From Spirochaetota bacterium (GTDB lineage: Bacteria > Spirochaetota > UBA4802 > UB4802), in assembly GCA_040756435.1 (NCBI GenBank), contig JBFLZD010000014.1, positions 1 to 62,868 of the forward strand: a stretch of 62,868 nt of DNA. The letters run 5' to 3'. The position numbers and the translations under genes were made by a program. Under the pieces are notes generated by a model. It searched no databases and had not been told where the DNA came from. It was given only the letters and a program-made list of their open reading frames with translations. Positions 35,844 to 44,197 of this stretch are shown piece after piece. Positions within the stretch are counted from its first letter, which is position 1. Each line of letters opens with the position of its first letter.

Positions 35844-36042
35844 AATATAAGGGAACTTCTAAAAACTGTTATTTTGAATGTTCCCTTGTGGGCACTATAT
35901 ATGATAAAACCGCTTTCTATTGTATGGATAATTTCAGAAGAAAGCAGTTTTTAAAGGTGCCCATAAAAAATAATTATTATAATACCATAAAGAAAGCTCT
36001 TTTCCTCAGGGTATTTACAGCATAAAGGAAAAGGGCCTTTTT
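35844..36042 (+). ncRNA. Candidate structured small RNA, three stem-loops
   Basis: Three consecutive stem-loops fill the gap between divergent genes. H1: AAGGGAAC (35849-35856) with GTTCCCTT (35880-35887). H2: TGGGCAC (35889-35895) with GTGCCCA (35957-35963), enclosing AAAACCGCTTTCT (35906-35918) with AGAAAGCAGTTTT (35939-35951, one mismatch). H3: AAAGCTCTTTTCCT (35993-36006) with AGGAAAAGGGCCTTT (36026-36040), followed by T residues as in a terminator. A TATAAT box precedes the first stem. There is no convincing protein frame. The transcript direction and ends are inferred. Confidence 0.45.
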
Positions 36043-36168
36043 AAAAAATTAATCCAACTATCTAATAATGATATATTTTTTCAATTATTTTACTTTGCAT
36101 ATTGTACAATTTTTATTATTGAGAACACCATTATTTTTGTTATGTTTTTGGTACCATGTATATTTCAC

Positions 36169-36197
36169 TTGACCTTAACCTTTATGCATGGGATAGT
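36169..36197 (+). promoter_or_regulatory. Predicted promoter of the GDP-mannose pyrophosphorylase-like gene
   Basis: TTGACC at 36169-36174 and GATAGT at 36192-36197 with a 17-base spacer, about 40 bases before the ATG. Confidence 0.4.
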
Positions 36198-36238
36198 ATT
36201 TTCATGTACAATGTTTATATTCAAAACCTGGAGTTACT

Positions 36239-38722
36239 ATGAAAGCTATAATAATGGCAGGTGGCGAAGGAACAAGGCTTAGGCCTTTGACATGTAACAG
36301 GCCAAAACCAATGATACCGGTACTTAACCGGCCTGTAGTTGAATACTCAGTGTATTTGTTGAAACAGTATGGTATAGATGATATAACAATGAGTTTATTT
36401 TATCTTCCTGAAAATGTGGTTAATTATTTTGGAGATGGTACATTCTGGGAGGTTTCCATAGATTATAGTATTGAGGAATTACCTCTGGGGACTGCAGGGG
36501 GAGTAAAACTAGCTCTGAAAGATTATGATGACACATTTATGGTATTAAGTGGTGATGGGATCTATGATTTTAATTTGCAGGATATCATTGATTTTCATAA
36601 AAGGAACAAATCCCCGGTTACTATCGCCCTGACACATGTTCCTGACCCTATAGAGTATGGTATTGTTATTGCACGTGATGACGGCACTATAGAGAGGTTT
36701 CTGGAAAAGCCCTCATGGGGCGAGGTTTTCAGTGATACCGTTAATACCGGGCTCTATATCATTGAACCTGAGATTATGGAACGGTTTGTCCCCGCAAATG
36801 AAAAATTTGATTTTTCCTATGACCTTTTCCCTCTGTTACAGAAAAATACTATTCCTATTTATGGATATATTTCTGATGGTTACTGGTGTGATATAGGCAA
36901 TCTGGAAGCGTACCGGAAAGTACATCAGGATATACTTAATGGTTTGGTAAAAATTACCTTCCCCGGGAAAAAAATTGGTGAAGATATATGGGCAGGCAAG
37001 GATGTGGAAATACATCCTGAAGCTAAAGTGTTGGGGCCTGTTGTATTGGGCAATTATGTAAAAATCAAAAAAGGCGCTGAGGTTTCTGAATATAGTGTCA
37101 TTGGCGATAACACGGTAATCCATGAAAATGCTTCCGTGCGTAGAAGTGTGGTGCTGCATAATACCATTATTGGGACAAAGACAGAAATACGCGGTGCCAT
37201 CATTGGCAAACGCAATGTTATTGAAGATACTGTCTCAATATATGAGGGTGCGGTAATCAGTGATGATTGTCAGATAGGCAGTAATGCTAAGGTTGCTTCG
37301 GGGATACGAATATGGCCGGAAAAAATAATTGACCATGGTACCCAGCTTAATTCTGACCTTATATGGGGTAAAACCGAAAAAAAGATTTTGTTTTCTGCTG
37401 AAGGTGTCTATGGATCATTTAATATAAAGATTACACCTGAATTTGCTGCAAAATTGGGTTCAGCTATTGGTGCTTTTTTGGGTAAGAATAAAAAAGTCAT
37501 TGTTAGCCGGGATACCACACGAGCATCACGACTTATAAAACGTGCATTAACAGCCGGGCTTTTGTCAATGGGAGTGGAAGTATACGACCTGGAGATAGCA
37601 AGCATACCAATAAATAAATATTCTGTGGTTTATGAAAATGCAGACCTTGGAATTTATGTGCAGATTTCCCCACATACTGATTTACAGTTTAACTTGATAA
37701 AAATTTTTAATAAACAAGGGTTTGAACTAAATAATGTAGAAAGAAGGAAAATTGAAAATATATTTTTTAGAGGTGATTATCCACGGAGCAGTGCGTTTGA
37801 GGTTGGGAGGTTATATTATCCAACGCATAATGTTGAATCATATATTATGTTTGTTTCAAATTTTGTAAATAAAGCAATAATAGCCCAAAAACAATGTAAT
37901 GTGATAGTTGACTGTTTTTATGGGACCACCACACATATTTTCCCTTCACTTTTAGCTGCATTTTCATGTACAGCCACTGTTCTAAGGGGGCAGATCCGTG
38001 AGTTCAACAGCACTGAAGAAATACGAAATGAAAGCAGGGATTCTATCAATGGGATCAAAAATCTTGCAAAATTGAATAATGAAATTGGTGTAATAGTTGG
38101 GCCACATGGGGAACAAATAACGGTAGTTGATGAAGAGGGAAACATTCTACAGTGGGATGACATATCAACGCTATTAGGATTATTATTTGTAAAATACAGG
38201 ACAATAAAAGAACTCTGTATTCCTGTTATATCCTCATCCCGGCTGGAAAAAATTGCCAAAGAAAATAATGTGATACTCAAACGGGTACCTAAAACACAGG
38301 TATTTGAAGATGTGTTTGGAATGTTTTCTAAGAATTCTGAAACAGTGTATCCGCATAGCATTTATGAATATGATCCAATGATTGCCTTTTTGCTTTTGCT
38401 TGAACTTGTTGCATGGGAAGAAAAGAAATTATCCGAAATACGACGTGCATTGCCTGATACCAATATGAATCATATCGTGCTGCCATGCCCTGTTGATGCT
38501 AAGGCTGTGGTTATGAGGGAGATAGCTTCTACAGCAAATGGTCATGTGGAATTGATTGATGGTGTAAGAGTTGTCCATGATGACGGCTGGATTATAATTT
38601 TACCCGATACCTTACAGCCATCAGTGCATGTTTACTGTGAAGGGATAACCGATGAAGCGCGTGATAAACTAATTGATGATTACAGTATCAAGATAAAGAA
38701 AATAACTGCAAAATATGTATGA
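36239..38722 (+). CDS. Mannose-1-phosphate guanylyltransferase-like / degenerate phosphomannomutase fusion
   Basis: 827 residues. Residues 1-235: nucleotidyltransferase with the GGEGTRLRPLT nucleotide loop and LSGDGIYDF metal motif. Residues 250-370: left-handed beta-helix hexapeptides (IHPEAKVLGPVVLGNYVKIK-like). Residues 380-827: phosphohexomutase fold. The mutase phospho-serine motif (TASHNP in active enzymes) is replaced by QISPHTD near residue 475, so this half is probably not a mutase. Related fusions are annotated as mannose-1-phosphate guanylyltransferases. Product likely an NDP-sugar, but GDP-mannose is inference. GGAG precedes the start, and the next gene overlaps or closely follows. 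Confidence 0.85.
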   Translation: MKAIIMAGGEGTRLRPLTCNRPKPMIPVLNRPVVEYSVYLLKQYGIDDITMSLFYLPENVVNYFGDGTFWEVSIDYSIEELPLGTAGGVKLALKDYDDTFMVLSGDGIYDFNLQDIIDFHKRNKSPVTIALTHVPDPIEYGIVIARDDGTIERFLEKPSWGEVFSDTVNTGLYIIEPEIMERFVPANEKFDFSYDLFPLLQKNTIPIYGYISDGYWCDIGNLEAYRKVHQDILNGLVKITFPGKKIGEDIWAGKDVEIHPEAKVLGPVVLGNYVKIKKGAEVSEYSVIGDNTVIHENASVRRSVVLHNTIIGTKTEIRGAIIGKRNVIEDTVSIYEGAVISDDCQIGSNAKVASGIRIWPEKIIDHGTQLNSDLIWGKTEKKILFSAEGVYGSFNIKITPEFAAKLGSAIGAFLGKNKKVIVSRDTTRASRLIKRALTAGLLSMGVEVYDLEIASIPINKYSVVYENADLGIYVQISPHTDLQFNLIKIFNKQGFELNNVERRKIENIFFRGDYPRSSAFEVGRLYYPTHNVESYIMFVSNFVNKAIIAQKQCNVIVDCFYGTTTHIFPSLLAAFSCTATVLRGQIREFNSTEEIRNESRDSINGIKNLAKLNNEIGVIVGPHGEQITVVDEEGNILQWDDISTLLGLLFVKYRTIKELCIPVISSSRLEKIAKENNVILKRVPKTQVFEDVFGMFSKNSETVYPHSIYEYDPMIAFLLLLELVAWEEKKLSEIRRALPDTNMNHIVLPCPVDAKAVVMREIASTANGHVELIDGVRVVHDDGWIIILPDTLQPSVHVYCEGITDEARDKLIDDYSIKIKKITAKYV

Positions 38723-38730
38723 GGAATACC

Positions 38731-39840
38731 ATGAAGCCATTAGTTAATCAGGACAGAATTGTTTCAACATTTATTGATCTGGCTAAGATTGCCTCTCCAT
38801 CATGGGAAGAAAAGGGTGTTATAGAGTATATAAAACAAAAAGCGGATACATTAGGCGTTGAATGTGTATTGTACCCCTGTAACAATTCATACAATGTGTT
38901 GATCCGTGTTCCCGGGGATGAAAGCTATATTCCTGTTCTTTTTTCCTGTCATATGGACACGGTAACACCATGTGAAAATATTCAACCAATTATAAAAGAT
39001 AATAAGATAGTTTCGGATGGGAAGACCATATTAGGTGCTGATGATAAATCGGCAATTGCAGCATTTCTGGAAGCAATAGCACTGGTAAAAGAATATGGTA
39101 TACCACATGGCCATATTGAGTTTTTATTTTCATGTGCAGAGGAAGTTGGATTGTTTGGGGCAAAGGGATTTGATCTGTCATTGGTTAAGGCACAGTATGC
39201 ATTTGTATTTGATAGTGATGGGTCAGTGGGGAAAATTATTGTGGCAGCACCCTATCATATTAGCATGAAAATTATTATTAAGGGGAAGGCTGCACATGCA
39301 GGCATGGAACCTGAAAAAGGGATTAATGCTATACGAGTACTATCAGAAATTATTGCTGCTATTCCCCATGGCAGGCTTGACAGAGAAACAACAGCAAATG
39401 TTGGAACAGTAAAAGGTGGACGGGCAACCAATATTGTTGCAGAGGAGGCCGAATGTACTCTTGAAACCCGTTCCCGCAAAAAAGCCAGAGTGCTTTCAGT
39501 AAAAAGGGAAATTGAAAGGACTGCAAAAACAATTGCACAGAAATATAAAGCAAAAGTAAAGATTGAAAGTACCATGGATTATGAAGGATACACCATCAGC
39601 GATAATGATCCAATCGTTTTAATTGCATCTAAAGCGTTAAAGAATATTGGCATAAAGTCGGCTCTGGCGGTTTCGGGTGGAGGCAGTGATACCAATATAT
39701 TCAATGCGCATGGAATTAAAGCAATAAATCTTTCATCTGGCATGAGGCAGGTACATACCACAAAAGAATATATAATGATACAGGATCTTGTTAATGTAGC
39801 ATCATTAGTGGTGTCAATTATCCAGAATGCAAAACACTGA
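38731..39840 (+). CDS. M20 family zinc peptidase (peptidase T-like)
   Basis: 369 residues. Metal and catalytic residues of M20 enzymes are visible: SCHMDTV (first zinc His and the catalytic Asp), GADDKSA (bridging Asp), CAEEVGLFG (catalytic Glu and metal Glu), FDSDG (metal Asp) and RQVHTTKEY near the C-terminus (last His). The dimerisation insertion runs about residues 175-285 (AHAGMEPEKG). Likely a cytosolic di/tripeptidase. The start at 38731 has GAGG in position. An ATG at 38719 would overlap the previous gene by 4 bases. Co-transcribed with the nucleotidyltransferase. Confidence 0.9.
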   Translation: MKPLVNQDRIVSTFIDLAKIASPSWEEKGVIEYIKQKADTLGVECVLYPCNNSYNVLIRVPGDESYIPVLFSCHMDTVTPCENIQPIIKDNKIVSDGKTILGADDKSAIAAFLEAIALVKEYGIPHGHIEFLFSCAEEVGLFGAKGFDLSLVKAQYAFVFDSDGSVGKIIVAAPYHISMKIIIKGKAAHAGMEPEKGINAIRVLSEIIAAIPHGRLDRETTANVGTVKGGRATNIVAEEAECTLETRSRKKARVLSVKREIERTAKTIAQKYKAKVKIESTMDYEGYTISDNDPIVLIASKALKNIGIKSALAVSGGGSDTNIFNAHGIKAINLSSGMRQVHTTKEYIMIQDLVNVASLVVSIIQNAKH

Positions 39841-39842
39841 TA

Positions 39843-40286
39843 TTATTTCCCGCATCCTAATTTTACTATAAAATATGCACCGCATACCAGTGTAAGTGGA
39901 AGTGTTAAAAAGTAGGTAAAAAGTTCGGGCATTTTCACCACATTAGGATGCAATACCTTTTTGCCAAAATATGAATAATGAAAGTACTGGGGATCTTTTG
40001 TGCGTTTGTATATATTTACTGCAATTTTTGTTTTTACATACAGCATCCCAAAAAAAATTACTCCGGATTCAATAAACAGTATACGTTCTAAATTAATTGC
40101 CTTAAGATCTTGCGGAAATAGTAAAATAAATACTGATAGAAATATCCCTAAAAAAATATTAATCATTGAAGTAAAAAGAAAGCCTTTGAAATCCTTATCC
40201 TGTTTTTTTGAAATATAGCTTATAATATAATAGACATGGACGGCCAGTGATATTTGCAGGATAATAATAAATGTTAGAACAATCAT
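39843..40286 (-). CDS. Small integral membrane protein of unknown function
   Basis: 147 residues with four predicted membrane helices (about residues 2-22, 35-58, 65-85 and 118-140) and a basic loop KTKIAVNIYKRTKDPQYFHY between the last two. I recognise no family. It converges on the peptidase gene, ending 2 bases from its stop. Confidence 0.6.
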   Translation of the reverse strand: MIVLTFIIILQISLAVHVYYIISYISKKQDKDFKGFLFTSMINIFLGIFLSVFILLFPQDLKAINLERILFIESGVIFFGMLYVKTKIAVNIYKRTKDPQYFHYSYFGKKVLHPNVVKMPELFTYFLTLPLTLVCGAYFIVKLGCGK

Positions 40287-40316
40287 ATATGCTCGTGTGT
40301 AATTATTGAATAATTA

Positions 40317-40344
40317 TAACCCCGCTTCTTTTGGCGGGGGTTAT
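40317..40344. terminator. GC-rich hairpin between divergent genes
   Basis: AACCCCGC pairs with GCGGGGGTT (one bulged C) around TTCTTTTG. No long T run follows in either direction. It could stop rightward read-through from the peptidase operon or act as a 5' leader hairpin. Confidence 0.5.
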
Positions 40345-40480
40345 ACGGTATAATCTTTTGTAGTATACAAACTGGTAAGTACAAGTCAAGAAAATCATTG
40401 GACTGCATACAAACATTTACTTGTCTTTTTAATATAAGGCATGATACCATGAACTATCGCTTAAAAATGGATAATGGACC

Positions 40481-41938
40481 ATGTGTGGACAACAATTTAT
40501 TTATAATCTGTATGAACTGTTTCAGGAACAGGCACAAAAATTTCCTAAGGAAATTATGCTATATTATAACGGTGTGCCTGTGCTGTATAAAGACGCTCTA
40601 AGTAACGTGCATAAAATTGCACATGCACTGCGACGGCTTGGAGTGCATAGTGGTTCCACCGTGATTGTGCAAACCGGAAATACGCCATATTTTGTATATA
40701 GCTTTTTTGCCATTTTACAGTGCAATGCAATTCCTGTTCTGGTAAATCCTTTGGCCAGGCAGTTTGAATTGCACCATTATATTACTGTTACCCAACCTGC
40801 ATGTATCATTACCACAAGCTTTATGGCTGACAGACTGATGCAGTATGGTATTGTCAGTGATAATCATGCTATCATTACCACAGATGAAAACAGTACCTAT
40901 ACATCCATGGATTCAATTGTTAGTGGAAATACTGGTGACAGCCACTATGTTCAGGAGAACAATGATGCTGCAGCAATAATATTTACTTCAGCAATGGATG
41001 GGTGTGCGTTAGGTGCAGTTTTAACCCATTATGGCATTTATCAAAGTGCAAAAGCAGTGGCTCAGATGATGCCTGGACACGCTCTTGTTTCAGTGGCCGT
41101 GCTTCCCTTATTTCATGCGTTTGGTCTTACCTCTTCGCTGGTGGTGCCACTTTTGAAAAATATCCCTATTGAGTTAGTTGAAAAATTTTCACTAAAAAAA
41201 TTGATGCGGGTACTGTCCAATAATGAAGTCAGGTCATTTGTTGGAGTGCCGGCCATGTATGCCATCATGAAAGGGCTCTTTGAGCGTAATAACAATTTTG
41301 AGCATGTGCAGTTATGGGTCAGCGGTGGCGATTATCTACCCCTTACTCTTCAGAAATGGTATGCTGAGCGGCAGGTGGATATACGCCAGGGGTATGGATT
41401 AACTGAAGCCTCGCCCATTGTAAGCTGGAATATGCCAGGAATTGACAATAAAATTGGCTCTATAGGAAAACCAATGCCTTATAATGAGGTTCGTGTGGTG
41501 GACAATAATGGCAGTAATGTACCTGCTGGCGTTCATGGGGAAATTATTGTGAAGGGAATGAATGTGATACACAATTACTATCATAATCCGCAAAAAACCA
41601 AAGAATATATTAAAGATGGATGGTTGTATACCGGTGATATTGGGTATTATGATAATGATGGCTATTTGTTTATTTCCGGGAGAAAAAAGGATATGGTATT
41701 AAGAAATGGATACAATGTATATCCTAAAGAGGTGGAGCGGTTACTATCATATCACCCTGATATAGCAAGTGTACGGGTATCAGGACATGTTGAATTTCTG
41801 GGCGATAGTACCAGAGAGCGGCTTATTGCTCGTATAAAGCCAAAACAGAGTACAGTATTATCCCCGGATAAGCTCAAGCTATGGTGCAGTGAGAATATTT
41901 CCATATATAAAATTCCTGATGAGATAGTAATAGAATAA
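40481..41938 (+). CDS. AMP-binding acyl-CoA ligase-like protein, atypical
   Basis: 485 residues of the ANL superfamily. GYGLTEASP, YTGDIGYYDNDGYLFISGRK and the hinge region place it among acyl-CoA ligases. Two catalytic elements are atypical. The phosphate-binding loop (usually SGTTGxPKG) reads TSAMDGCALG at 169-178, without the lysine. The protein ends at YKIPDEIVIE, so the C-terminal segment with the adenylation lysine is missing. It may be an acyl-AMP-independent or binding-only member, or part of a subfamily with altered loops. A leftward RNA terminator abuts its stop codon. Confidence 0.82.
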   Translation: MCGQQFIYNLYELFQEQAQKFPKEIMLYYNGVPVLYKDALSNVHKIAHALRRLGVHSGSTVIVQTGNTPYFVYSFFAILQCNAIPVLVNPLARQFELHHYITVTQPACIITTSFMADRLMQYGIVSDNHAIITTDENSTYTSMDSIVSGNTGDSHYVQENNDAAAIIFTSAMDGCALGAVLTHYGIYQSAKAVAQMMPGHALVSVAVLPLFHAFGLTSSLVVPLLKNIPIELVEKFSLKKLMRVLSNNEVRSFVGVPAMYAIMKGLFERNNNFEHVQLWVSGGDYLPLTLQKWYAERQVDIRQGYGLTEASPIVSWNMPGIDNKIGSIGKPMPYNEVRVVDNNGSNVPAGVHGEIIVKGMNVIHNYYHNPQKTKEYIKDGWLYTGDIGYYDNDGYLFISGRKKDMVLRNGYNVYPKEVERLLSYHPDIASVRVSGHVEFLGDSTRERLIARIKPKQSTVLSPDKLKLWCSENISIYKIPDEIVIE

Positions 41939-42031
41939 AAAAAAGAGGTAATCGGGCGATTACCTCTAGCTCTACAAAAGCATAGCGGAATACTTTGGAA
42001 GGAAATTGTTGTGTACCAGGATTTTCCCAGC
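41937..42031 (-). ncRNA. Candidate leftward small RNA with own promoter and terminator
   Basis: On the minus strand a promoter-like element (TTGACG, 17 bases, TATATA overlapping TATAAT) is followed about 85 bases later by a perfect terminator. AGAGGTAATCG and CGATTACCTCT form 11 base pairs around a two-base loop, and then eight T. The T tract exists only in the leftward direction; rightward the stem is followed by AGCTCTAC. No protein frame of credible composition fits. Predicted length about 95 nt. Ends are inferred. Confidence 0.5.
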
Positions 42032-42036
42032 TCACT

Positions 42037-42069
42037 ATTATATATAAGCAAATCGTATGCCAGCGTCAA
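42037..42069 (-). promoter_or_regulatory. Predicted promoter of the leftward small RNA
   Basis: Minus-strand TTGACG (plus-strand 42064-42069), 17-base spacer, TATATA (42041-42046) overlapping TATAAT (42037-42042). Confidence 0.5.
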
Positions 42070-42244
42070 GTAAAAAATTTGTAATTTTTTATAAAAACAG
42101 AAATTTTTTTTAATTTTAAGCATATTTAATACAATTTTAAAGAATATTTAGCAATTTAAGGTGAAAAAAAAGACTTCCAAAGCTTAATATATGTACAAGA
42201 AGCCTTATAATGTCATATTTTTATAGTGGATTAATACGTTTTAT

Positions 42245-42260
42245 CCATACAAGTGTATGG
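42245..42260. promoter_or_regulatory. Palindrome CCATACA-AG-TGTATGG
   Basis: Perfect 7-base arms with a 2-base centre. A second, shorter palindrome of the same style (CCGTA-CA-TACGG) lies at 42285-42296. Neither is followed by a T run, so a protein-binding operator is more likely than a terminator. No target gene is adjacent. Confidence 0.4.
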
Positions 42261-42732
42261 AATTTCGGACATATGTTTAGTATACCGTACATACGGACTA
42301 TTTTATTCAATGTGATGAATATATTTTCAATGAGATGAAATCATTAACGCAAGAAATTGCACTGAATTAGGGCCTGTTACCATAAAAGATTTTATTTTAG
42401 AATACAAGTTTTTTAAAAAAATGATGGGTGAGGATAGGTGCAGATTCAAGAATAAAGGACAACACAAAATAAAAAATATTTTTTTGGCAATTTCTTTTGT
42501 TGTCACATGGACAAACGAAATTGCATAGTGGGATAAGGGCAATCCTTTATAAATTGCATCTAAAGAGGAAAATTAATCTTGATAATGTATATATGAATAA
42601 CTGTACGTCCACGGAAGTCTAAATGATGCGCTTCTAACGTGAAGTTACAGATAATACAAAGCACATACAAAATAATTGCTTGACTAATGAATTTTTGTTC
42701 CATACTATTTTGGAAAAGAAAGAGGTAAAGGT

Positions 42733-43761
42733 ATGCAACAACTCATATCTAAAAAAGGTGATTTGCTTGATACAAATGGTCAACTCATAGAAAAAGGTTA
42801 TTCAACCACCCTTGTGAGGACGTATAATCCTGAACATGTTTCCCTGTATCCTGTTTCCTGGTTAAACAAATTACGTATCAAGGAGTGGGATTATTATGGC
42901 ATAACCACTAAAGATTATTTTGTTTCAGCTACTATCTCACATATTGGATATGCAGGGCTTGTGTTTGTGTATTTTATTGATTTTAAAACAAAACAGTATA
43001 TTGAAGATACACTCATAACGCCACTAGGTAAAGGGTTTACGCTTGGGCGGTCAAGTGATGACGATAGTTACTTTAAAAAAGATGATATAACCTTTGCTTT
43101 CCGAAAAAAGGGTATTGAACGTGAGATATATGTTAGCTGGCCTCAATTTGGTAAAGGGAAGGGTTTTCACGCACACTGGATAATACGGCAAACACCACAC
43201 GATTCAATCGTTATGATGACACCTATTGGAAAGAAACGATTTTACTACAATCAAAAAATTAACTGCATGCCTGCGCGTGGTGCGTTTTTACTGGGTGAAC
43301 AGGAATATGGCTTTGACTTTGGTAAGGCACTGGCAACGTTAGATTGGGGAAGAGGTGTGTGGGAATATAAAAGCTTCTGGAATTGGGCAAGTGCTTCATG
43401 GTTTTTACCTGATGGGACTCCGTTTGGTTTAAATTTAGGTCAAGGTTTTGGTGATTTATCATATGCCACAGAAAATTGTTTCTTTATCAATGGGCGTATT
43501 CATAAATTAGATACGGTCACATTTAATTATGATAATACAAATTTTATGAAACCCTGGTATTTTGGATCCAATGATGGCAGGTTGAGTTTAACGTTTTCAC
43601 CTTTTTTTGAAAGAATAGCAACATCCAACCTTCTGGTTATAACAAGTGAGGTGCATCAGCTGTTTGGTATATACAATGGCTTTGTTATCGATAACAGCGG
43701 TAAAAAAATACAGGTAACCAACATTATTGGATGGGCCGAAGAACATCATGCACGGTGGTGA
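42733..43761 (+). CDS. DUF2804 family protein
   Basis: 342 residues without signal peptide. The pattern of a DUF2804 protein is recognisable: an N-terminal zinc-free start with GDLLDTNGQLIEKGYSTTLV, aromatic-rich strands (REIYVSWPQFGKGKGFHAHW), a central DWGRGVWEYKSFWNWASASW block and a late GLNLGQGFGD block. The fold resembles lipocalin-like hydratases, but no activity is established. GAGG precedes the start. It heads a cluster with a DUF4912 protein and a GH57 enzyme, 10 bases before the former. Confidence 0.8.
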   Translation: MQQLISKKGDLLDTNGQLIEKGYSTTLVRTYNPEHVSLYPVSWLNKLRIKEWDYYGITTKDYFVSATISHIGYAGLVFVYFIDFKTKQYIEDTLITPLGKGFTLGRSSDDDSYFKKDDITFAFRKKGIEREIYVSWPQFGKGKGFHAHWIIRQTPHDSIVMMTPIGKKRFYYNQKINCMPARGAFLLGEQEYGFDFGKALATLDWGRGVWEYKSFWNWASASWFLPDGTPFGLNLGQGFGDLSYATENCFFINGRIHKLDTVTFNYDNTNFMKPWYFGSNDGRLSLTFSPFFERIATSNLLVITSEVHQLFGIYNGFVIDNSGKKIQVTNIIGWAEEHHARW

Positions 43762-43771
43762 GGGAGGATAT

Positions 43772-44197
43772 ATGTCAGGATATTTTACGGTGCATTTACC
43801 ATCGTTTTCATTGATGCATGTGCACTGGGCTATTGATAATGAATACTGGGATACTATTGTTTCAAACGCGGTAACTGATGTATATGGTGATCCAGTGTTA
43901 TTCATACGAATTGTCAAATTGCATGGGAACCAGTGGATACAGGATCAGCAGATTGATGTTTTTGGAAGAAATAATCATTGGATTGTTTCCGTTGGAGATC
44001 ATCTTCACGGTTGTGTTATCAAAGTAATGCTTATGACAGCAATAGAAGGAAAAGGCGATGAGATTATATTTGAATCCGATGCTATTACGCTGCCTCTTTC
44101 TCCTGAAAACCTGAAAGACACCATCCCAACATTTACACAGGAAATTCGTAGGTTAAATACTATTGATTTGGCTGATGAAAAGCGCCTTTCTTCATGA
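43772..44197 (+). CDS. DUF4912-like protein
   Basis: 141 residues from the ATG at 43772, chosen because GAGGGAGG lies just upstream. The first residues (SLMHVHWAIDNEYWDTIVSN) and the strand VLFIRIVKLHG fit DUF4912, a small carbohydrate-associated domain frequently encoded next to GH57 branching enzymes. The remainder is beta-rich with an acidic tail. Stop and the next start overlap (ATGA), so it is translationally coupled to the GH57 gene. Confidence 0.72.
   Translation: MSGYFTVHLPSFSLMHVHWAIDNEYWDTIVSNAVTDVYGDPVLFIRIVKLHGNQWIQDQQIDVFGRNNHWIVSVGDHLHGCVIKVMLMTAIEGKGDEIIFESDAITLPLSPENLKDTIPTFTQEIRRLNTIDLADEKRLSS

Larger units (their letters stand above)
41939..42732. other. Long intergenic region
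   Basis: 794 bases without a credible protein gene. It holds the candidate small RNA and its promoter (41937-42069) and two palindromes (42245-42260 and 42285-42296). The rest is AT-rich, with a GAGG ribosome site for the DUF2804 gene at the right end. No tRNA, insertion sequence or longer repeat seen. Confidence 0.6.

Noticed and set aside
35837-36025. A 62-codon rightward frame inside the three-hairpin region
   Set aside because: The sequence is explained by stems, and the translation has no protein-like pattern; structure is the better explanation.
42327-42542. A 71-codon leftward frame in the large gap
   Set aside because: No ribosome site, Phe/Ile/Ser-rich composition and no motif. It might be a small gene but I cannot support it.
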